From: Thermoplasmata archaeon
Lineage (GTDB): Archaea; Thermoplasmatota; Thermoplasmata; Sysuiplasmatales; Sysuiplasmataceae
DNA length: 21,434 nt
Assembly (NCBI GenBank): GCA_021811925.1
Contig: JAKAPY010000007.1
Span: 1 to 21,434 of the forward strand
Direction of reading: 5' to 3'
Shown here piece by piece: positions 7,447 through 15,198 of this stretch (position 1 is the stretch's first letter; each line of letters opens with the position of its first letter). Position numbers and translations under genes: made by a program. A model generated the notes under the pieces. It ran no database searches. It was not told the origin of the DNA and worked only from the letters and a program-made list of their open reading frames with translations.

Positions 7447-8493
7447 TCAGAGGACCCCCTTGCTGCGCAGTATCTCAGCGTTTAGCACTGAGCCGCCCGC
7501 TGCACCGCGGATGGTGTTGTGGGTTAGCACAATGAAGCGCACGTGCCTGCCTTCAACTCTCAGCCTGCCGACGGTGGCCGCCATGCCCCTCGCCCTTGCG
7601 GGGTAGCCTGCATTGACATCCAGTATGGGCTGCGGCCTGTTCCTTTCCTCCCTGTATATGACTGGCTTCGCGGGAGCGGATGGTAGGGCAAGCTCCTGCG
7701 GAAGGGATGAAAAAGAGGCGAACAGGCGGGACACCTCATCGACGCTCGTCTCCCTGCCCACCTCGACTGAAACTGATTCCATGTGACCGTCCCTTACAGG
7801 GACCCTGGTGCAGGTTGCTGCCACATTCACGGCCGAAGGGATGACAGCGCCGCCATCCAGTCTGCCAAGCATCTTGGGGATCTCCTGCGACAGTTTCTCC
7901 TCTTCCGCCTCGATGAATGGGACAATATTCGCGGCCGCGTCAAGCGAGGGCACACCCGGGTACCCGGCCCCGCTGAGCGCCTGCATTGTCGTGACTTCGA
8001 CGTTCATCAGCCCAAGTGTCTCAAGCGGCTTAAGGCCGATTGCAAGTCCTATCGAGCTGCAGTTGCCGTTCGCCACAATGAAGCCTTTCTTGCCGGAGAC
8101 CATTGACAGATGCTCGTGGTTGACTTCCGGCACGACAAGAGGGACGTCTGCCCTCATCCTGTTCGGCGAGGCGTTTGTGAAAATGCGTGCCCCGCGCTGC
8201 ATCATTCCCATTTCGACAGATGCAGCCACAGGAGTGGGAAGGGCACTGAAAACTGCGTCGAAATTCTCCCTTATTACAGAGTCTGTATCAAGGGGGCTTA
8301 TTCTTGCCGAGAGCAGCTCGTCGGATATTCTTGGTTCCGGGATAGTGAGGACTTCGGCCACCGTACGTCCCCCGCTCTTCTCCGAGCCGAACAGTGCAGG
8401 CGTGTCGAAGAAAGGATGATCGGACAGCATCTCGCAGAACCGCTGGCCGACCAGGCCGCTCGCTCCAAGAACGGCAACCCTAAGCCTGCCCAT
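7447..8493 (-). CDS. asd: Aspartate-semialdehyde dehydrogenase (archaeal/fungal type)
   Basis: NADPH-dependent reduction of aspartyl phosphate to L-aspartate 4-semialdehyde. The 348 residues include the nucleotide loop VLGASGLVGQRF (8-19), the catalytic Cys C145 in ANGNCSSIGL, QALSGAGYPG (171-180) and the substrate/catalytic stretch TRVPVRDGH (229-237) with its His. The RVPVRDGH form and short insertions are those of the archaeal/fungal branch. The ATG has GGAGGT at 8506-8501 with a seven-base spacer and overlaps the tyrA stop by 14 bases; lysC follows with no gap. The product is a substrate of ADTH synthase, which explains its presence in an aromatic operon. Confidence 0.97.
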   Translation of the reverse strand: MGRLRVAVLGASGLVGQRFCEMLSDHPFFDTPALFGSEKSGGRTVAEVLTIPEPRISDELLSARISPLDTDSVIRENFDAVFSALPTPVAASVEMGMMQRGARIFTNASPNRMRADVPLVVPEVNHEHLSMVSGKKGFIVANGNCSSIGLAIGLKPLETLGLMNVEVTTMQALSGAGYPGVPSLDAAANIVPFIEAEEEKLSQEIPKMLGRLDGGAVIPSAVNVAATCTRVPVRDGHMESVSVEVGRETSVDEVSRLFASFSSLPQELALPSAPAKPVIYREERNRPQPILDVNAGYPARARGMAATVGRLRVEGRHVRFIVLTHNTIRGAAGGSVLNAEILRSKGVL

Positions 8494-9583
8494 TGTCCGG
8501 ACCTCCGAAATATTCTCTTCCCCTTTCCACCATGCTCACAAATTCTGCGCTGCTGCCTGAGAAGGACGCACGCTTCAGCTCGGAGAGCGACCGCTCGAGT
8601 GAGTGGAATACCATCTCCCTGTGTCTGTTGAGATTCTGTATCTCGTAGTAAAGCAGCGGATTCTCTCCTGCAACATCAACTGTCGTCTGCATCTGCTTCC
8701 TGAATGTTGTGCTTGCAAATTCCGAGAGCTCACTGCTGCTCCTTCCGCTTGATGCAAGCGCGTTGAAAAGGACTATGTTCATGGCGTGTGTCATGCCTAG
8801 CACATAAACCATCACTTCGTCATGCTTGTCTATGTCCAGCCTTCGTATGGAGAGGCATGTGTCGCTGAAGAGCGATGTCGCTTCTTCGACAGCAGCAGAG
8901 TTGCCGCAATCACAGACGATCATGTTCTGCTCGGCAAGTGTCTTGGCGCCCGGCCCGAACATGGGATGAATGCTTGTTATTTTCATCCCAAGAGAGACAC
9001 CGCGCTTGAGTTCGCCGATTAGCGGTGACTTGAGGCTGCAGCCGTCCATGATTAGAGCCTTCGTGCCCGTTGATATCACCTCTGAAAGCACAGAGGACGT
9101 GGCCGATATAGGCGTTGAGAGAAGGACTACATCCGCTTCCAGTGCCGCCTTCCCCAGGTCATTCTCTGTCTTGTAGGGAGAGCCGCCACGCGGGTCGTTG
9201 ACTACTACATCGTGTCCCTGTACATTGAAGAATCTTGAGTACCACAGGCCCATCTTCCCGTTCCCGCCTACAACAAGTATTCTCTTCTTTTCGCCGTTGT
9301 ACACTTTTATGTCACTTGAAGACTGGACAGAAAGTGATGCGCTTATTAGCAGCTTGGCGATCTCCCTGCCTATCTGCTTTTCAACCCCCATCTTCTCGCA
9401 GAGCTCTTCCGCGTGGCTTATCACGCTTGCCTCGACCGTGTAGTCGCGCAAGGGCACGCTGTGCGTCCTCTTCAGTCTTCCAATAGCTTCCGCTTCCTTC
9501 ATTCGATCTGCAACAAGCTTCAGTATCCTGTCGTCCGTCTCTCTTATCCTCTGCCTCATCAGCTCTATCTCGCCATCACTCAC
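8480..9583 (-). CDS. tyrA: Chorismate mutase-prephenate dehydrogenase fusion
   Basis: Bifunctional enzyme converting chorismate to prephenate and then, with NAD(P), to 4-hydroxyphenylpyruvate, the tyrosine precursor. Residues 1-80 are an AroQ-type all-helical chorismate mutase with the expected basic residues in MRQRIRETDDRILKLVADR and IGRLKR. Residues from about 100 form the dehydrogenase: RILVVGGNGKMGLWYSRFF is the dinucleotide loop, LLSTPIS and MDGCSLKSP follow, and ITSIHPMFGPG (about 203-212) is the substrate motif. The frame is open upstream to 9628, but GTG at 9583 overlaps the aroC stop as GTGA, has GGAG nine bases upstream, and starts the protein as a typical mutase, giving 367 residues. 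The domain order is that of the E. coli T-protein. Unlike the trifunctional Archaeoglobus protein, no prephenate dehydratase domain is attached. Confidence 0.95.
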   Translation of the reverse strand: MSDGEIELMRQRIRETDDRILKLVADRMKEAEAIGRLKRTHSVPLRDYTVEASVISHAEELCEKMGVEKQIGREIAKLLISASLSVQSSSDIKVYNGEKKRILVVGGNGKMGLWYSRFFNVQGHDVVVNDPRGGSPYKTENDLGKAALEADVVLLSTPISATSSVLSEVISTGTKALIMDGCSLKSPLIGELKRGVSLGMKITSIHPMFGPGAKTLAEQNMIVCDCGNSAAVEEATSLFSDTCLSIRRLDIDKHDEVMVYVLGMTHAMNIVLFNALASSGRSSSELSEFASTTFRKQMQTTVDVAGENPLLYYEIQNLNRHREMVFHSLERSLSELKRASFSGSSAEFVSMVERGREYFGGPDNGQA

Positions 9584-10662
9584 TTCAATCCGCTCCGCAA
9601 ATACAGGTCCGCCATTACAATCGCGCATGCGGCCTCTACCACTATCACTGCCCTAGGAACAATGCACGGATCATGCCTCCCCTTGACAATCAGCTCTCTC
9701 TCCTCAAGCGTATCGAGATCCACGCTCATCTGCGGCCTCGAAATAGACGAGGTCGGCTTGACAGCGACCCTGAAGACAACGTCCATGCCATTCGTTATGC
9801 CTCCGTTGATGCCACCCGCGTTGTTGGTCGAAGTCGCGACTCCCCACGGCTGTTCCTTCGCGACCATAAATGGATCGTTGTTCTCGCTTCCGTACAGGTG
9901 CGCAGATCCGAAGCCGGAACCGAACTCGATTCCCTTGACGGCTGGTATAGAGAACACCATCTTTGACAACTCACCCTCGACGGTGTCGAAGAAGGGCTCG
10001 CCCAGTCCTGCAGGAATCCCGGTGGCGATGCACTCTATTATTCCACCAACGCTGTCACCCTTCTTCCTTGCTTCAAGTATCCTTTCCTTCATCGATTCGG
10101 CAGCCTGTCCGTCGACGCACCTGATCTCGTTGGAGAACCTGCCCGATTCGATTTCATCGAACGGGTACTTTCTTCCGTCGAGGACATCATGTATCCTTAC
10201 CACATGAGCCGCAATGCGTGTCCCTTTTCCCGAAAGGTATTGCCTCGCCAGCGCTCCTGCGCCCACCATGGGGGCTGTCAGTCTTCCGGAGAACTGGCCG
10301 CCGCCGCGGTGGTCTGCGTGACCTTTGTATTTGACGAACGAGGTGAAATCGGCGTGACCTGGACGGGGTATGCGCTTCAGCTCCTCGTAGCTTGCGCTCC
10401 TTACGTCCGTATTGTTGAGTGCCAGAAGGACAGGGGTGCCGGTGAGCTTTCCTTCCCTTATTCCGCCCTTGATGCTGACGATGTCGGCCTCCTGCCTGGC
10501 CGTACCTATGAGCGGGGCAGGCCTGCGCATGTCCACCTCGTGCTGGACGGCGGCTGCGTCAACCGCCATTCCTGCAGGCAGGCCGTCAAGAAGTGCACCA
10601 ACCAGTTCACCGTGGCTTTCGCCGAATATTGTGAGCCTTAGATTTGTTCCAATCGAATTCAT
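9580..10662 (-). CDS. aroC: Chorismate synthase
   Basis: FMN-dependent 1,4-elimination of phosphate from EPSP giving chorismate, the branch point used by both TyrA and TrpE of this operon. The 360 residues contain LRLTIFGESHGELVGALLDGLPAG at the N-terminus, RPGHADFTSF, KGHADHRGGGQFSGR with the family signature, GNALAR-like AGALARQYLSG, and a C-terminal NNAGGINGGITNG plus ISRPQMSVDL. The long in-frame extension upstream to 10998 is a shadow of aroA and is rejected. ATG at 10662 overlaps the aroA stop as ATGA, with GGTG eight bases upstream. A reduced-FMN source is needed but none is in the window. Confidence 0.97.
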   Translation of the reverse strand: MNSIGTNLRLTIFGESHGELVGALLDGLPAGMAVDAAAVQHEVDMRRPAPLIGTARQEADIVSIKGGIREGKLTGTPVLLALNNTDVRSASYEELKRIPRPGHADFTSFVKYKGHADHRGGGQFSGRLTAPMVGAGALARQYLSGKGTRIAAHVVRIHDVLDGRKYPFDEIESGRFSNEIRCVDGQAAESMKERILEARKKGDSVGGIIECIATGIPAGLGEPFFDTVEGELSKMVFSIPAVKGIEFGSGFGSAHLYGSENNDPFMVAKEQPWGVATSTNNAGGINGGITNGMDVVFRVAVKPTSSISRPQMSVDLDTLEERELIVKGRHDPCIVPRAVIVVEAACAIVMADLYLRSGLK

Positions 10663-11921
10663 GTCAATCGCACCTTTCCACCGAGAGACCTGATGTCGTC
10701 CATGAAGGACGGATAGGACACCGCGTAAGATTCTCCTTCCAAGACTGTGCATCCTTTTTCGGACGCGAGGCCTGCCACGCAGGCCGCCATTGCAATCCTG
10801 TGGTCGCCGTGGCTCTCGACCATGCCGCCCCGTATTGTTCCGCCCGAAACAGTAATCTGCTCGCCACTGACGCTGAATTTCACGCCAAGTCCCCTGAGCA
10901 TGCCGCACGTTGTCTTCACCCTGTCGGTTTCCTTGAACCGCAGGTTGAGTGAACCGCGTATCACGCTCCTGCCTTTCGCCCTGGCGGCAAGTACACATAC
11001 CACCGGAAACAAATCAGGAGACTCCGTGCAGTCAACATCGGCAGAACTCAGTTCTGCTGATTGGACAGAGACCGTTCCGGTCCTTCTCCTTACACTTGCA
11101 CCAAATGACGAAATGATGTCCACCATCCTCGAGTCTGCCTGGATGAGCGCCTCATCCAGACCGCTAACCTCTACCATTCCCCCGGTGACGGCAGCCGCTG
11201 CTAGCATGAACGATGCGGAAGAATAGTCTCCCGGGATTGTAATCTGCCTGCCCGAATAGCTGCCGCCGCCAGAGCAGTGTATATCGTTCCCGTCGAGCTC
11301 AGAGCGGCAGCCAAACATTGATACCATCTGGAGTGTCAGCTTCAGATACGCTAGCGACTGCAGCTTTCCGGTCAGCCTGATCGTCGTGTCATTGTCCTTC
11401 ATCGGGCAGGATATGGCAAGCGATGAGGCAAATTGTGAGCTTATGTCCGCCGGCAGCGCTGCCCTTTCCCTGTTCATCCTGCCACCGAATACAGCAGGGA
11501 GGAAACCGGTCCCTGTTGTGGAAAACGCCTTTCCGCCGAGCTGCCTGACTGCCCTTATGATCGGTTCCATCGGTCTCCTTCTGAGGGAGCTGTCGCCGGT
11601 GATGACTGCATGTCCCGGCAGAAGGGCTGCAATAGAGCTCACGAGTCTTGCAGTTGTGCCCGAATTGTTTGCATTTATCACATCGGTTGCCTGATGCAGG
11701 CTGGAGCGGACGGTCAGCCTCTTCCCGCGCGAGAAGGTGGCACCCATGAGCCCTGCTGCTTCAAGCGTGCTGAGAGTGTCGCCGCTCAGGAGAGCGTTGC
11801 CGATGGTGGTTTTGCCAGTCGAGAGAAGTGCCAGGACAATCGCCCTGTGTGTGATGCTCTTTGAGGGCGGCGCTTTCACCGATCCCTCGAGCGGCCCGGA
11901 GGGGCTAGAAAGGATGACCAT
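10659..11921 (-). CDS. aroA: EPSP synthase (3-phosphoshikimate 1-carboxyvinyltransferase)
   Basis: Transfers the enolpyruvyl group of PEP to shikimate 3-phosphate. The 420-residue two-domain protein has PPSKSITHRA (18-27) with the Lys, Ser and Arg that bind phosphate, NANNSGTTARL (83-93) at the PEP loop, RRRPMEPI (114-121), DISSQFASSL (159-168), DLFP with catalytic Asp near 303, LRFKETDRV (327-335) and ESHGDHRIAMA (369-379). The PEP loop retains a glycine where class II glyphosate-tolerant enzymes of CP4 type carry alanine, so no resistance is implied by this motif. The ATG overlaps the shikimate kinase stop by 17 bases, with GGTGA six bases upstream. Confidence 0.97.
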   Translation of the reverse strand: MVILSSPSGPLEGSVKAPPSKSITHRAIVLALLSTGKTTIGNALLSGDTLSTLEAAGLMGATFSRGKRLTVRSSLHQATDVINANNSGTTARLVSSIAALLPGHAVITGDSSLRRRPMEPIIRAVRQLGGKAFSTTGTGFLPAVFGGRMNRERAALPADISSQFASSLAISCPMKDNDTTIRLTGKLQSLAYLKLTLQMVSMFGCRSELDGNDIHCSGGGSYSGRQITIPGDYSSASFMLAAAAVTGGMVEVSGLDEALIQADSRMVDIISSFGASVRRRTGTVSVQSAELSSADVDCTESPDLFPVVCVLAARAKGRSVIRGSLNLRFKETDRVKTTCGMLRGLGVKFSVSGEQITVSGGTIRGGMVESHGDHRIAMAACVAGLASEKGCTVLEGESYAVSYPSFMDDIRSLGGKVRLT

Positions 11922-12768
11922 TGCGACTCACCCCCCTAGGCTCTGCCACAATTGTGCTTCCGTATCTTCCCATGACAGAGACAATCTCATGAACATCGCC
12001 ATCGCCGGCAACTGCAAAAAAGGCAGGGCCTGTCCCTGTCAGGCCCGACATGACCGCCCCGGCGCGGACCGCTTCTGCAGCGGGAGAGGGATCGATATCA
12101 AGGAGGCTGCACAGGAGCTTCGTGTTGGACGTGCATGCCTCGCGGAGCATTCCTTTTCGTGCGGCGTCATACATTGCCTTCATTTCGGCCGCATGCTTTG
12201 ACAGCTCGGCGATAGGGAGCGAGCGCTTGCTTATCCTCCGCAGCGGGATGCAGAACACGGTCTTGTACCCGCCCCTTATCTGCAGGCGTTTCATGATCCT
12301 CATGCTCCTGTTGCTTGTGAAAACTATTCCGCCGTAATGGCATGCGGCGGCGTCATCATATGCGCCAGTCACCGAGACGCCTGCCCTGATTGACGCTTCT
12401 GCCGACATGCGCAGCAGGGTCCCATCCGTAAACTTCCTTCCTGAAGACTGCAGGGCTGCCCCAAGTACGGCGAGTGAAACGCTGCTGCTGCTTTTCATCC
12501 CCCTCGAAGGCGGTATCTGCGATTCGACGCTCACATGCACAAGCCCGTCAAGAAGGCCCGCACCGCGGGCGTATCTTACGCACTCGAGGACGAGCCTGTC
12601 GTCAACCTTCTCCGGCCCGCTGACCTCTACAGTTGTCCCTTCCCCGTCACTTCTCCGGAGAGTCGCCTTCGTCCTGAGTGACACTCCGAAAGAAACGCCG
12701 TAGTAGCTCGATATTGCCGAAACTATTGTTGCGGCCCCGTGCTCCGTGTATTCCGACTCAGTGAGCAT
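11905..12768 (-). CDS. aroK: Shikimate kinase, archaeal GHMP family
   Basis: Phosphorylates shikimate at the 3-hydroxyl; it is unrelated to bacterial AroK and belongs to the GHMP superfamily with homoserine and mevalonate kinases. The 287 residues show the GHMP ATP loop IPPSRGMKSSSSVSLAV (about 85-101), the acidic segment TGAYDDAAACHYGG that follows it, and the third motif SGLTGTGPAFFAVAG (about 241-255). A GTG at 12780 is also in frame, but ATG at 12768 is nine bases after GGGGTG and gives a standard N-terminus. The gene overlaps aroDE by 11 bases and aroA by 17. Placement between aroDE and aroA supports shikimate rather than homoserine as substrate. Confidence 0.95.
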   Translation of the reverse strand: MLTESEYTEHGAATIVSAISSYYGVSFGVSLRTKATLRRSDGEGTTVEVSGPEKVDDRLVLECVRYARGAGLLDGLVHVSVESQIPPSRGMKSSSSVSLAVLGAALQSSGRKFTDGTLLRMSAEASIRAGVSVTGAYDDAAACHYGGIVFTSNRSMRIMKRLQIRGGYKTVFCIPLRRISKRSLPIAELSKHAAEMKAMYDAARKGMLREACTSNTKLLCSLLDIDPSPAAEAVRAGAVMSGLTGTGPAFFAVAGDGDVHEIVSVMGRYGSTIVAEPRGVSRNGHPF

Positions 12769-14173
12769 CTTCCGGAGCACCCCCTATGACAGACACTGCA
12801 AATGCCGGGTCGATTTCACGACCTGTCCACAGCCTGAAGGAATGGACGGCCTGCCTGGCAAGAATTTCAATACCGCCCACGTATTTGGCTGACTGCTCGC
12901 GGGCGAGCCGCATGAAAGGCGTCTGCCTTTCGGAATAGACGAAGTCGATGACAGCCCCGAACCTGCACTTGCGAATGTACTCCGGGATGCTCCCTTCCTC
13001 CATGCCTATGGGTGTGCAGTTCACCAGGAGATCAAATCTCGACCCGGATCCGTCGAATACGCCGTAGCCGAACTGCCTTGCAAGCTCCCTCCCGCTCTCC
13101 TCATTTCTGGCAGCTATGCTCACAGACTTTCCACGCAGCGAATACGAGGCTGCCCTCCCCGCGCCGCCGCTTCCGAATATCAGCGCGCTCTCGGGCCCCA
13201 GGTTCGAGACTATCTCTGCGAGGGCCAAAGCATCCGTGTTGTAGCCGGTGAACTTGCCATTTCTGCCCACAATTGTGTTCACCGCACCCGCTTCGACTGA
13301 TATTTCGTCGGCCGAATCTGCCAGCCTGAGCGCTTCCTCCTTGAATGGCATCGTGACGTTGAATCCGTTCACACCCGCTGTTCCAGCCGCTTCGAAGAAG
13401 CTGCTCAATTCCCCTTTTTCCGCAGGGAACCTGAGATAAGCACCGCTCAATCCGCTTTCGGAAAGAAGTGCCGATTGTATCGCGGGGGAGAGGCTGTGGT
13501 CTGTTGCTGCCCTGGAGCCAACGATGCCAAGCACGTAACCGTCCCTTGCCGAAAGCATTTCCTCAATTGTAAGCTGGCCGGAGGCCGTTCTTTCGCCTTC
13601 GACCAGGCATGCGTATGAAACAGGAGCCCCGTTCCTCACGGACCATATCCTTGAGAGCCTTCCCTCGTCGCCGGTGGAAAAGGCGATGACGCGATCCATG
13701 GCCGACTGCATTGAGGCGGCTGCCATGCACGGAATCATGGACAGGCCGTATCCATTCCCCGTGTTGATGCATTTGGCAATGGAGCCTGTTTTTAGCACGG
13801 GGGACATCACAGAAGTGCAATCTCCGACTGACCCTATTTCCCCGTGAAACGAGATTATCAGCCTTTCCCTGCAATTGTCCGGAATGTGAATATCACCCGC
13901 ATCTGCCTTCTCCACGTCCACAAGATCGAAAGACTCGAAAATTTCAGGGAGACCATCACCCCTGAGAAGCTCAACCGAACGTCCCTTGAACGTCGCTATT
14001 GTTGCCACCTGTGCTGAAGAAAGCAAGCGGATATCATTCATTGTGGGACTTGCAAGGGAGTCGATTCTGAACTCAACTGCCTCGGCACCGCGTGCTGCTG
14101 CCGCGCGCGACCTGATTAGCATGTCGTTGGCGTTGTCAGAGGAGATGGAAACACATATCAAGCTGAAGGTCAC
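12758..14173 (-). CDS. aroDE: 3-dehydroquinate dehydratase (type I)-shikimate dehydrogenase fusion
   Basis: Bifunctional enzyme dehydrating 3-dehydroquinate and reducing 3-dehydroshikimate to shikimate. Residues 1-208 are a type I dehydratase: VEFRIDSL (33-40), ISFHGE with H110, the likely Schiff-base lysine K134 in GSIAKCINTG, STGDEGRLSRIW (166-177) and SGQLTIEEM (198-206). Residues 211-471 are AroE: HSLSPAIQ (226-233), NVTMPFKEE with K278, GAVNTIVG (296-303), GYNTDA with D314, the dinucleotide loop GSGGAGRA (334-341) and NCTPIGM (385-391). The K278/D314 spacing is that of characterised AroE. The start is GTG, overlapping the upstream stop as GTGA. Both active sites look complete. Plants have the same AroD-AroE order in their fusion; here it is a prokaryotic two-domain protein of 471 residues. 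Confidence 0.96.
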   Translation of the reverse strand: MTFSLICVSISSDNANDMLIRSRAAAARGAEAVEFRIDSLASPTMNDIRLLSSAQVATIATFKGRSVELLRGDGLPEIFESFDLVDVEKADAGDIHIPDNCRERLIISFHGEIGSVGDCTSVMSPVLKTGSIAKCINTGNGYGLSMIPCMAAASMQSAMDRVIAFSTGDEGRLSRIWSVRNGAPVSYACLVEGERTASGQLTIEEMLSARDGYVLGIVGSRAATDHSLSPAIQSALLSESGLSGAYLRFPAEKGELSSFFEAAGTAGVNGFNVTMPFKEEALRLADSADEISVEAGAVNTIVGRNGKFTGYNTDALALAEIVSNLGPESALIFGSGGAGRAASYSLRGKSVSIAARNEESGRELARQFGYGVFDGSGSRFDLLVNCTPIGMEEGSIPEYIRKCRFGAVIDFVYSERQTPFMRLAREQSAKYVGGIEILARQAVHSFRLWTGREIDPAFAVSVIGGAPEDAH

Positions 14174-15198
14174 CTCTCGTGAATTGTTTCGTCGATCTTC
14201 ATTCCAAAGTGCCTCCCGCCATGTTCAATGTGGACAAGCACCTGATCACCCTTTTTCACGGATGTTACAGGCAGAACGCCTTTTGTGGAACAGAGGCAGA
14301 CGGTCTCAGCATTCTGGAGAATTATACTGCACTCCTTTCCAGCAGCTTTCGCCTGTACCAGCAGCAACGGCCGCCTCTCGATCTTTACACGCCCGACTGT
14401 TACGTTTCTCGATGAGCCATCCCTCCTGACTGCAAGGATCTCGCGTCCGGAGCTGAGTTCGGACAGGTATCCTGTTTTCCCGTCCGGCAGGACGATATAG
14501 GAATGGACCGGGCCCGCATTGACGCGAAACGGCCTGGAATTAACATATCTCGTCTCGAGCGTTTCGGAGTGGACCAGGAACGAGACTGACGACTGCGAGC
14601 CTATGAGCATGCCCTCTCCCAGTTCAAGCAGGGAGCATGTGTCCACGCAGACCCTGTCTCCCATTCCCGCCTGGTTCACAGATATTACTTCCGCCTCCTC
14701 AAGCGCGAATGACTTCGAGTGCTCCTCACCAATTCCTGTAAACTCGCTGAGTCCCGATGTAGACATGGGAGATATCAGTAGACCATCGACACCTTTTTCA
14801 AGCGTCTGCATGAACAGCCGCGCTTCGGATGTCGATTTGACTGAAGCAATCAGCTTCACCTTCCGTGCCGAACACTGGGCTATCAGGTTTTCGAGCGGTA
14901 TGACCTTCCAGTCCCCAGTCTCGACTATCAGGAACTCGCCCTCAAGCTCGTCGTCCCCCGGCATGTCCTCGGCACTCCTGACTGTCAGAAGACGACCAAC
15001 CCTGCGCCCTTCGATGAGTATGTTCCCGGCGTCAAGAACAATTGGTATGAAGTTGGCAGCCGATGTCAAATCCAGATCCTCCTTTCTCACGACTATCTCA
15101 GAATAACCGCGCTGCACCGACTCCAGCACGGTTCGATGCCTTTCGCCGGAGTCTTCAATGTTGTCCGCCCTGACCCAGAGAATAAGCCCGCTTTTCAA
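14170..15198 (-). CDS. aroB': 3-dehydroquinate synthase II (archaeal type)
   Basis: NAD-dependent oxidative deamination and cyclisation of ADTH to 3-dehydroquinate, replacing classical AroB. The 342-residue protein carries the family's highly conserved segment AGMGDRVCVDTCSLLELGEG (about 177-196) running on into MLIGSQSS, then RPFRVNAGPVHSYI (222-235), KTGYLSELSSG and VGRVKIERRPLLLVQA (268-283). The frame extends upstream to 15297, but that part is a shadow of ADTH synthase. TTG at 15198 overlaps the preceding stop as TTGA, has GGTG five bases upstream and begins the conserved LILWVRAD strand, so TTG is chosen. It is the second step of the pathway and the second gene of the operon. Confidence 0.94.
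   Translation of the reverse strand: MKSGLILWVRADNIEDSGERHRTVLESVQRGYSEIVVRKEDLDLTSAANFIPIVLDAGNILIEGRRVGRLLTVRSAEDMPGDDELEGEFLIVETGDWKVIPLENLIAQCSARKVKLIASVKSTSEARLFMQTLEKGVDGLLISPMSTSGLSEFTGIGEEHSKSFALEEAEVISVNQAGMGDRVCVDTCSLLELGEGMLIGSQSSVSFLVHSETLETRYVNSRPFRVNAGPVHSYIVLPDGKTGYLSELSSGREILAVRRDGSSRNVTVGRVKIERRPLLLVQAKAAGKECSIILQNAETVCLCSTKGVLPVTSVKKGDQVLVHIEHGGRHFGMKIDETIHER

Noticed and set aside
7808..8419. 203-codon plus-strand open frame antisense to asd
   Set aside because: Low-complexity Ser/Ala-rich product with no motif; a shadow of asd.
9580..10998. Long aroC reading frame with a 112-residue N-terminal extension
   Set aside because: The extension is rich in Arg and Gln and lies wholly antiphase inside aroA; chorismate synthase begins at MNSIGTNLRLTIFGESHG, with an ATGA overlap.
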